DNA of 64,000 nt, from the NCBI GenBank assembly GCA_024449915.1, contig JAMZAV010001289.1, forward strand, positions 286,600 to 350,599, in the 5' to 3' direction. The notes beneath the pieces were generated by a model, which was not told the origin of the DNA, did not search any database, and saw only the letters and a program-made list of their open reading frames with translations. Position numbers and translations under genes: made by a program. The first letter of the stretch is position 1. Every line of letters starts with the position of its first letter. The DNA is from Sweltsa coloradensis. Taxonomy: Eukaryota > Arthropoda > Insecta > Plecoptera > Chloroperlidae. Below, in pieces: positions 55,838 to 64,000 of the stretch.

Positions 55838-55930
55838 CTTAAACAAAAGTCAAAATAATAATGACAAGCTTAACCACAGATTTTTTCCATGGCTAGGAAT
55901 TTGTTTCGTTGTGTTTTTACTAGCCACTCT

Positions 55931-57214
55931 GGACCCGGATCCACACAGTGGAGTTAACCAAAAACGGAGTTAATTTCAGGAGTAAGCCGTACTTAACTCC
56001 CATTTTGGCATCCACAAAAAGGAGTTGCACGTTTTTCTGACTTCATTTTTAGTTAAATAACTCGGAAAAACTCGTAACTCGTTTTGGTGGATACCGAAAG
56101 GGGATTTAACCGTTTCCATAACAATAAACGCCCCTGGGACGTGATAGATCGCCGTGACGCTCCGTATAACTCCCCATATCTCCGGAATTAAAAAACAATA
56201 AATTTTATTTAGAGTCTGCCCACTCGGTTATATAACTGATTTTCAGTGGGGGACTTTAAATCAAAGTGACCAAGCCAACCCTGCAGGCCCCGACGCAATC
56301 GACGAGTGAGCGATAACCAACCAAAGATCGATATTTTTAAAAGGAAATATAGCAATCAGTGGTATGGACAGTGCGAACACCCGCGAATCAACGCCAGAAT
56401 CAACAAGGCCGATTCAGAACAACTTTGAAATTTATTATGTGCTTCGTTGCTAGGACGGCTCCAAAGTCACCGTTTACAAACTCTTAAGACAAGAACTGAT
56501 GGACTTAAGTCCAAATCAGAAGTTAAAAAACTTCTGACTTAAGCGGGAATCGAACCCTAGCAGTCCTATTGAGTTCAAATCATTACCGCTAGATAGCAGA
56601 AGGTTCCGCGTGTAAGAATATCTAGGCGACTGCATTTCCGGCGTGTAACGCACATTGATACATCGATTAAAACCACGTGTTTTGTAAACACACTGATCGT
56701 CAATCTTTCGTCATGGCATTTGCTAAGCAACCAAAGTTGACTGTCGATGTTGTAACAATATTCTTTTTGAAAGTGAATACAGCGATTCTGACAACGATGA
56801 TATTGTTTCTATTTCTAATATTAGTTCTAGATCAGGTAAAATGGGAGATTTGGACAATGATGATGTTTATTCAAGTGATTCGGGAGTTTCAAATCATGAC
56901 GGCGGCTGTGATGGACTACGTAATGTAGGCCTAGGCGCAAATGATGGCTCGGATTGGATTCGTTATTCCAACGTTAATTATATTAATTACTTTTTTGTTT
57001 ACCTATCCTGAAAATTTGAAGTCAATTAATTGACAACTTTCAAAGCTACAAGCACAAATGTTTATGGTTTCGCTTTACTTTTGACCACTTTGAAATTTAA
57101 TAGGTTGTCCTGTGTAAAACAAATAAAAAATAATCGTACTGTAAAGGGTTAAGAAAAACTCATTCCTGAAATTAACTCTGTTTTTGTTTAACTCCGCTTT
57201 GTGGATCCGGGCCC
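55931..57214. mobile_element. Inverted-repeat element, GGRCCCGGATCCACA ends, possible transposase relic
   Basis: Left GGACCCGGATCCACACAGTG and right complement GGGCCCGGATCCACAAAGCG; similarity continues for ~60 bp (GGAGTTAA...AACGGAGTTAATTTCAGGA). The ends are Harbinger-like but no 3-bp duplication is evident. Around 56710-56920 there is an acidic reading (SDNDDIVSISNISSRSG; DDVYSSDSGVSNHDGG), out of phase with MAFAKQPKLTVDVV just before it, perhaps the N terminus of a lost transposase. It contains dispersed repeat copy B. Confidence 0.7.
56208..56486. repeat. Dispersed ~280-bp repeat, copy B
   Basis: Homologous with 11452-11730; see that entry. Immediately after it, 56505-56545 has a short palindrome (AGTCCAAATCAGAAG...CTTCTGACTT) and a B-box-like complement (GGGTTCGATTCCCGC on the minus strand). 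Confidence 0.7.
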
Positions 57215-58959
57215 TGGTGCCCAGTGGTAATGGGGTTTTGTACTCCACTAGTACAAACTTATACTCTAGGTCAAGGCCCTAGACCTCTTCCATAGTAAAT
57301 GCTTTGACGTCGGTATAAGAAATGGATAGAAAACTACTAAAAAACACCAATTTAAAGCAAATATTAGTTTATTAAATTCTATTGAGGCTAGGGATGACAT
57401 CGTTTAGCGAAATCGCTAACCGATTTCCAAACATCAAAACCGGTTTAAAACCGGTCAACCAAAGGAAGGGTGTCTTTACACTCGATTCCGAAGAATATCT
57501 AGTTTAGAAAGAAGACGTGGGACGTCCGGACGTTAATATCAGATAGATGAAAAATGTGTTACGAAAACATCTGATACCATGCTTTTAGGCCTATGTTCTT
57601 TGCATTTTGTGGATTCCGTTTACAAGCAAATTCCTCATGGCAAACTTAAGTGTTTGTGAGATGGAGCCGTGCCCAGTGTTTTCCCGTTTTTTTTTTATTT
57701 CCCGGACTAGCCAACTATCTTCATTCTAAACTAAATCCAGGCTAATGAGTAGACCTGTTTGATGCAAGAGGCCTAAGCACTAGACAGGCTACTTTTGTTT
57801 AGGTGTAGGGAGGGCATAGACCTAGCTAGAATAGAATAGAATGTTGCTTTATTTCCATTAAGTGTTGCATACATAGTTAGTTTTATGTTTACATAACACA
57901 GTTGACCTTTAAGATAATAAAAGTACATCTTGTATAGGCCTCCGAAGTAGCCGCGCGCCGCGCCACCGTCGACCCCTAGCGGCACCCGGGAGGAGTTTAG
58001 AAGATGACACGATTTGAAAATGGCTGGTGTAAACCATAGGATCGTGCTACATTGATGCACATAAATATTACTTTGCGCACTTTATTAGTGATTTGTTGGA
58101 CAGGGGAGCTGCTATACGAACATTAACACTTAAATAAAGGAAAATAATGTAGATTTGTACAAAAAAATAGTAGCTTTATTATTTGCTAACTTGTTGTACT
58201 TTCCCGCCGAGGTTGCTAAAATGCGGCAAGTGCACGGTACGCTCTTTAACCCAGGACCAAAATCAATACAATATTATTAAAATTATTGAATAAATAATGC
58301 ATAGATCCTTATCAATAAAAACACATACAAAATTACACGATTCTAAATATAAAAGAACAAATAAGACGATTGATACAGTGTGAAAAGAAATGTTGGAGCA
58401 GGCCTACAATTAGATGCATGAATAATATTTGCAGATGGCTATTCTGATTTTTGAAGGAGATTTGGTTCATTACTATTTCATAGATCATGGACCTCGCTTG
58501 CCAATAACTTATTTTAATGTAAGCCCGATATTGCCTCTTATTTATTTTCTACTGTTTACGATACGTACTTAAAATGTCATGCCAACATAATCAAATAAAA
58601 GTAATGGCAACCGCAATAGCATCAACCTTGATTAGGCAGGAAGTGACGACACAGATAAACTTGCGCGCGCAACCTATTGGCGACTTGTGGAACCAGGATC
58701 GACGAACCCCGCGATTCGGACAACATTATGAAATTTTACACAGAGTATGCCCTAGTCCTACACAAAGGCATATAGTGCTCCAGACGACTAGTTTAGGCTT
58801 GTCCTAGACTTGTGGGATAGGCCTGTTCATAGACCTCTAGGATAGAGTCTAGAGGGGTTGGCTTTGGAGGTTAGAAGTGCTCAAGCCTAGGCCTACACGC
58901 ACAATAGGCCCAATTATTGCTATGTACTCTGATTTCTGACAATATAACTAGGATAAGCC
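57215..58959. other. Upstream of the first chitinase exon in the window, unassigned
   Basis: 57390-57480 begins TAGGGATGACATCG and has AAACCGGTTTTAAAACCGGT, like the left end of another palindrome-bearing element, but no right end was found. 57830-57990 resembles a reversed non-LTR 3' tail (GAATAGAATAGAATGTTGC). No chitinase exon was recognised. Confidence 0.35.
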
Positions 58960-59136
58960 TATGCCTAGGTGCCTTTTTCTTTGAGTAACTGTTTGGTTCC
59001 GGATCTGGAAAATCGTTTGTGAGACCAGCACCTCCAACGAAGTGTTTGCTGCTGCAAATGTAGGTGTCATTTGTTACTCTTGTGAGTTGTGACGGCCGTG
59101 AAATGTTCTCTTCCACAATGCCCTGACCCATGTTTC
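58960..59136 (-). pseudogene. THAP-like zinc-finger fragment, probably from a DNA transposon
   Basis: Minus-strand frame RPSQLTRVTNDTYICSSKHF then VGGAGLTNDFPDPEPNSYSK. The block YICSSKHFVGG followed by the DPxPxxYS step is the C-terminal half of a THAP domain as found in transposases of invertebrates; one Ser looks inserted between Cys and Lys-His. The N-terminal CxxC half was not found. It is a fragment, without known host function. Confidence 0.45.
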
Positions 59137-59474
59137 AACCTTTTCCCAGCCTTCTTAGAGTATGGGAAATTTAATAAAATATACTCCAACCATGTCTTCT
59201 CTATTAAAATAACGTGAATCACTTCCACAAATCCCATAACAACAATGTTGACATCAACGTGCTTTCAGTCAGCTGTGAGTGACTTACACACTGTGGAACA
59301 TGTCGAAGAATTTTATTACATATTGTCTTACTAAGCCATAATCTTGATTTTGTCGTTGTTGTTTCGTATTCTACAAGGTTTAACCCTGCATTACTCGCGC
59401 ATGTTTTTTTAACGCCAGTACTCGCGTGGGGTATATATAAATATATATAAGATAAGCATGAGATAAGCATGATG

Positions 59475-61215
59475 TAAGGAACTACCGACCAATTTCCATT
59501 ACCTCAGTAATCTGTAAGGTAATGGAGAGGCTGGTTTCGAAAGCATTGTTGGACCACTTGAAGGATAACAACTTAGTTCACGATAAACAACATGGGTTCC
59601 TTCCAAAACGTTCTTGCGTTTCTATGCTTACAAAGGTTCTTGATGATTGGCAGTATACCTTAGATAGTGGTATTGCTAAGCAAGTGGATGTAATTGCATT
59701 GGATTGGACGAAAGCTTTTGATCAAGTTCCCCACAAAAGGCTTCTGGACAAGCTTCTTGGCTACAAAGTAGAAGGATCATTACACAAATGGATAACTAGC
59801 TTTCTTTCGAATCGAACTCAAGCTGTTGTTTTTAATGGTTCAATCTCTTCCTTTAGTGACATAACCTCTGGTGTACCTCAGGGATCTGTACTTGGGCCAT
59901 TGTTGTTCATTATATTTATGCTTGATCTGCCAAATTGTGTTTCTTCCAGCTTGACACAATATGCAGACGATTGTACTTTGTATCGTCCCATAGTCAATGT
60001 AAATGATGTAATGGTGCTTCAGATGGATTTAGATAGAATTGTTGAATGGTCTCAGGAGAATGAAATGTCTTTGAATGGAAAGAAGAGTCATCTTTTGAGA
60101 ATAACTCGTACTAAACGTTTTATTGATGGACACTACACCTTATGCGGCCAGTCTCTTAAGGCATGTCAAAATTTAAAGCTTCTAGGCTTGAACATAACAC
60201 CAGACTTAAAATGGAACTATCATGTGCAAGTTACCAGAGATAAGTGTTCTAAGCTCCTTGGTTTCATTTCAAGAAATTTAAATGGTGTCAAGTTTGAAGT
60301 ACGTAGAAAAGTGTACATTGCATTAGTCAGGTCTTCCCTGTTGTATGGTATTCCCGCATGGCACCCTACCTACAGACAGAACATCTCATCCTTTGAGGCA
60401 ATTCAAAACCGTGCCACAAAAATGATTCTGGCTAAAACTAACCACTCTGGCCTCGATTCTTCAAGTAGAAGATCCGCTTGCAAGCTACCATCTATTGAAG
60501 ATCACCTAGAAGAATTGGATGTACTGTTTCTGAGAAAGTGCTTAGTGGGCGATGTTGATCTCGACACTAAGCATATTCTCCAAAGTAGAAACAGGTCAAG
60601 ACTTCGAGGTGAGATGGTGGCAATTGATGCTCCTTTTGCAAGAACTGAAGCTTACAGGCTGTCATTTTATCCTCGTGCGACAAGACTGTGGAGGGAACTT
60701 CCTCTGGATCTGAAGGCTCTCAACATGAAGGCACTGGATTTCAAGAAACTTCTTAGGGAATCAAAAAATTAAAGTAAATAAAGTTCACACTTCACTTTCA
60801 AAGAATATTATTATTTTCTAAAAGAGATTTGTACAATTCTATCATTATTCTTTTTAATTCAAATGCTGTATGTTTTTATAATGGTGAACTTTATATTTTG
60901 ATGTACGTAATGTTATAAGTTAGGCTTATAATGTTAGTTGTTTGAATGTTTGTATTGTGGGTCTATCGTGGCCTACTATTGTGTTTATTCGTCGAGTTTT
61001 TATATAGTTTTTGATTATCTATTTTTGTTTAAACTTGCTACATAAATGTTAATTTTAATTACCTACTTTAATATTTAGGTACTTTAATATCAATTTTATT
61101 ACATTTACTATTCAGGGATATCACACACAATTCTGTGTTAAAGGGCTATGCTCGTTGTGATATTCCTAATGATTGTGAACATAATGGGATGATCATTGAA
61201 TAATAATAAATTGAA
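59475..61215 (+). mobile_element. 5'-truncated LINE, CR1/L2/Rex1-type
   Basis: Starts inside the reverse transcriptase at RNYRPISITS (59475), lacks ORF1 and endonuclease, continues through the complete C-terminal part, an AT-rich 3' region and ends near an (AAT)n-like tail around 61200. Truncation at the 5' end is usual for target-primed retrotransposition. It is inserted in the piggyBac-like element. Confidence 0.75.
59477..60772 (+). CDS. LINE reverse transcriptase, partial but open
   Basis: Uninterrupted for ~431 codons; the first ATG is at 59522 but the frame is open from RNYRPISIT at 59477, so that ATG is not the true start. Counting from the ATG: QHGFLPKRSC at 23-32, the catalytic DWTKAFD at 61-67, GVPQGSVLGP at 117-126, the active site QYADD at 146-150, a thumb-like region (LLGLNITPDLKWNYHV), and a C-terminal EAIQNRATKMIL block of the CR1/Jockey type. 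It has no RNase H and no zinc knuckle. An open frame suggests a young copy, but truncation makes it inactive. Confidence 0.88.
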   Translation, partial: RNYRPISITSVICKVMERLVSKALLDHLKDNNLVHDKQHGFLPKRSCVSMLTKVLDDWQYTLDSGIAKQVDVIALDWTKAFDQVPHKRLLDKLLGYKVEGSLHKWITSFLSNRTQAVVFNGSISSFSDITSGVPQGSVLGPLLFIIFMLDLPNCVSSSLTQYADDCTLYRPIVNVNDVMVLQMDLDRIVEWSQENEMSLNGKKSHLLRITRTKRFIDGHYTLCGQSLKACQNLKLLGLNITPDLKWNYHVQVTRDKCSKLLGFISRNLNGVKFEVRRKVYIALVRSSLLYGIPAWHPTYRQNISSFEAIQNRATKMILAKTNHSGLDSSSRRSACKLPSIEDHLEELDVLFLRKCLVGDVDLDTKHILQSRNRSRLRGEMVAIDAPFARTEAYRLSFYPRATRLWRELPLDLKALNMKALDFKKLLRESKN

Positions 61216-61525
61216 TTACCTGTAATTTGGAGTTGGAATGGAGTTTGGGTGCAGGGTTCACATATTTTAGTTCATTGGAATGTTATTGACTACTATTTTT
61301 AGATAACAACATCAGTTAAGGAATTTAAATGACTGAAATTTTTATTTTATGTAAACATAACGTATTTCACTTTGAAATGGCAGTAACATCTTTAAACACC
61401 AAATTTTAATTGAAGGATAATATATTTGGATTTTTTTTCATTTTTTTTTGTTGACTTATCTTGTACTTATATACTGTAAAAATTTGCCATTTAATATTTT
61501 ATCTTTTTTTTTCAAATCCAAACCT

Positions 61526-61527
<2 letters not shown>

Positions 61528-61554
<27 letters not shown>
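61528..61554. repeat. Poly-A run
   Basis: 27 consecutive A with flanking T-rich sequence, inside the piggyBac-like element downstream of the LINE; it may be the tail of a further insertion. Confidence 0.8.
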
Positions 61555-61556
<2 letters not shown>

Positions 61557-62677
61557 TACAATTTTTTAAAATTTCCAAATGCATGGTTGCATTGCCTTTA
61601 TTGCATTAAGAATTGCATTTGCAATATTTCCACTAAAATTACAGTCCCCCCTACCCCTACCCAACATAACCTAGAAATTTAAGTTTTTAGATACTAATAG
61701 CTTATTTTGAGTGTAAACGCAAATTTGCTGATACGGTCACAGGTGAAAGAGATATTAATACAACATATAATTTTGATAGATATTACATACCAAATATCCT
61801 TCAAAACACTTTTCACTGGAGAAACAACAAGCTTGACAATCAACAACAATGTTCCCGCCTACCGTCTGAAGCTAGCGCCAGTCATCGCGTGGGATCATAG
61901 AAACCCCAACGAACTTCAATCATGTAACCTGCTAAAACTAAAATCCCGCTTAACATTGATTTGCAGAAAAACATAAAAGATAGAATAACTTGAGAATACA
62001 TAGAAGGAGAGAGCGGAAAGTTTGAAAATTACTGAGAATCATTAGATTTAACAGCACTGGGGTATATATTACCCCACGCGAGTAATGCAGGGTTAATGAA
62101 ACTAATGAAGCAGTTGGTAATGAGAATGAATGTATAATTACGGAATAAAGGTAGTTTAAAAACGGGTTATTTTCCTATGCTATAATAACATAAAAATAAG
62201 GAAACGAATGTCCGAATGCTGAAGAAGTGCAGCCGGCAACCGCTAGGTAGCGCCAGGGTAGCGCCATCGTCGATTCTAAATATAGATTCCAGGCTGACGC
62301 TATTATGACACCACAAGATTTGGTTCCATATTATAACATTCACAAAATAACAACAAAAAAAATCAGTACTTTTTTATATAACTTATATTTTAATTCAATA
62401 ATAAGTACGGGATGCAGGTCATACACAACACTCGAGACTTCATACAGGAGGTTGTCGGAACAAAAACCGTCACCAGCAATCCTGACGAAAAGTTTTGTTT
62501 TGTCAATATGATGAATGCTAGGTAATGAGTTCACTTAAATTAATTGCTCTAGTCTTTGGACATTCCTTTCTCAAGGATGACGTTAAATTGGGGTGGGACA
62601 AGTTGCCCCCCTCCCACTATCGAATTTCAAGTAAGAAATAATGTACAATACAATACATTGCTTGTACAGTACATTGT

Positions 62678-63386
62678 TAGAGATGTGCAAAAATGGTGAC
62701 AACAAAATTTGCGAATTTTTTTAAAGTTGCAATAATCCCTTCAAATTCAGTTTGCACATGAATCTCATGAATTGTGATTGAATGGTACCAACTTCCAATT
62801 GGCGAATTTTCACGAAATTTTAATTGATACCGCGAACTAGTGGCGAAATTATCAATTATGTCCTTAAATGCAAATCAGGTCACGAAATTTAAAAAAATAC
62901 AAAAATTTCAAAGTTTTGGTGGAGGTGCCGGGTCGAAGTCGAAATGAAATTAATACTGGCTGGTACATATGGTGGAGGCGCCGGGTCATACTACGCGATT
63001 GTGAGATCTTAATAATCGTTTGAACGAGAGTAAGCTCAAAATACTTCATATCCATACCATATCAAAAGACATTAGATAAAAAATGCATAATTTCGTAAAT
63101 TTGGTGGAAGTGCCGGGTAGGCGAAATTAATTCTGGTAAAAACTGTCGGAAACTTTGAAAACTGAAGGCTGAAATTGAGCTTAAAATTAAAACTGATTCT
63201 GTACTTCACTCTCATGAGCTTGTTTTTCTTTAAAATCATTCAAATTATCCTGTTTTTTTTTTTTTTTTTTTTTTTTAAGTTGTGCATGAGAAAATTGTGT
63301 TTTTTGGTAAATCGCGACAAATCGCGTATTTTTATTTTTAAGGCGCAAATTTTCAAACTTTAAAGAACCATTTTTGCACATCTCTA
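62678..63386. mobile_element. Non-autonomous hAT-like element related to 7510-8183
   Basis: 709 bp; termini TAGAGATGTGCAAAAATGGT and complement; perfect 8-bp duplication TACATTGT (62670-62677, 63387-63394). It carries three GGTGGAGGTGCCGGGT-type repeats (about 62920, 62970 and 63100), a hallmark shared with 7510-8183 and 18621-19267, and TTTGCGAA/ATCGCGA motifs near its ends. Confidence 0.92.
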
Positions 63387-63623
63387 TACATTGTGCAAGT
63401 TTGTGCACAAAAGAGTTAACTTATTTCAAGAGATATACTCAAATTAATTCGGGGGGGGGGGGTGCTATCATGAAGGAGTCAACCCATATCGTTATAATTT
63501 GATACCGTTTCAATAGTGGACATTAATGCATCGTTTGTTTGTAAACACAAACATTCATTAATGCAAACGTATTTTCAAAGATGTACTCAAATTACTTGAC
63601 GAAACCCTCACAAATCTGTTGTA

Positions 63624-63809
63624 ATACCCGTATTTACTCGCTTATAGGCCGCCCTCGAGTAAAGGCCGCACCCTTATTTTGACCACTCAGATTTGAAAGA
63701 TTTGGATATAAATACTATTGGTAAATTGCTTCACATAATGGCCGCACCCCACTTTTTGAACTTGACAATTTCAAATATACCCGAGGCCTATACTCGCATA
63801 AATACAGTA
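63624..63809. mobile_element. 186-bp MITE, TACCCGTATTTACTCG ends
   Basis: Left TACCCGTATTTACTCGCTTA and right complement TACTGTATTTATGCGAGTAT, followed inward by TATAGGCC. The interior repeats GGCCGCACCC twice. End design resembles 24388-24893. No target duplication is clear. Confidence 0.6.
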
Positions 63810-64000
63810 CATTTAAATTGTAAACATATTTAGTGCATTGTCAGTGAATGTTTTGCATATAGGCTAATAGTATCTACTATCTTTATAATGTACTAAATTT
63901 TGTGATTTTATTAAACAAATTCAAGGGTGAACATTAGTGCATAATTAATCTAAGTTAGGCCTAATGCTGAAAAATGTCTTTTGTGCACACTTCATAACAT

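Larger units (their letters stand above)
59380..62096. mobile_element. piggyBac-like non-autonomous element with TTAA duplication
   Basis: TTAA at 59380-59383 and 62093-62096 bound inverted ends CCCTGCATTACTCGCG. The right arm continues TGGGGTAATATATACC; the left arm has an extra 27 bp (to a second ACTCGCG) before TGGGGTATATATA. CCC next to TTAA is the piggyBac pattern. No piggyBac transposase is present. A LINE fragment occupies most of the interior; without it the element would be about 1 kb or less. Confidence 0.8.

Overview
This is a eukaryotic, intron-rich, transposon-saturated genomic window, most likely from an arthropod and plausibly a crustacean. The evidence is a group II (Cht10-type) chitinase on the minus strand, a small secreted cysteine-rich protein resembling pacifastin on the plus strand, and very long introns filled with decayed hAT, PIF/Harbinger, pogo-like and piggyBac-like elements, LINE, SINE and LTR elements. 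Nothing prokaryotic was seen (no operons, ribosome binding sites or CRISPR). The taxon is inferred from gene families only.

Host genes. Ten minus-strand exons between 55837 and 815 make the middle of a Cht10-like chitinase. In transcript order they are: a Thr/Pro linker (55675-55837), linker plus chitin-binding CBM14 (38849-39137), linker (28580-28835), CBM14 (26605-26828), first half of a CBM14 (25037-25209), rest of that CBM14 plus Pro/Thr linker (23405-23735), and four exons that together encode the first ~223 residues of a GH18 catalytic domain (20185-20364, 16136-16347, 4768-4903, 815-957). Intron phases agree at every junction from 39137 down to 815; one intron uses a GC donor. The gene continues off both ends. 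Inside its 11.2-kb intron, on the opposite strand, sits a two-exon gene (6044-6125, 11024-11343) for a signal-peptide protein with twelve cysteines arranged as two pacifastin-like units.

Mobile DNA. From left to right: hAT-type non-autonomous elements with 8-bp target duplications (2543-3596, 7510-8183, 8275-10101 with a second nested at 8684-9850, 11847-12838, 20455-21483, 21717-22932 carrying a BED-finger remnant, 29091-29673, 62678-63386, and a less clean copy at 18621-19267); a retroposon family with 12-bp duplications (3712-4631, 13199-15821, 16410-17190), one copy of which was hit by a Harbinger-like element that was itself hit by a 474-bp element; a pogo-like element (17499-18352); two LTR retrotransposons with unusually long ~2-kb LTRs and no visible pol (29713-37330 and 44346-53380); a frameshifted BEL/Pao-like gag fragment (39590-40840); and a piggyBac-like TTAA element (59380-62096) with a 5'-truncated LINE whose reverse transcriptase frame is open.

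The two observations least explained by the annotation are (1) that each hAT family carries its own short perfect palindrome, repeated near both ends, and (2) that several families with different termini share one internal GC-rich module. Many single-base indels separate the paired LTRs, and two lie in a chitinase exon, so residual base-calling error in 29-46 kb should be considered before calling anything there a pseudogene.
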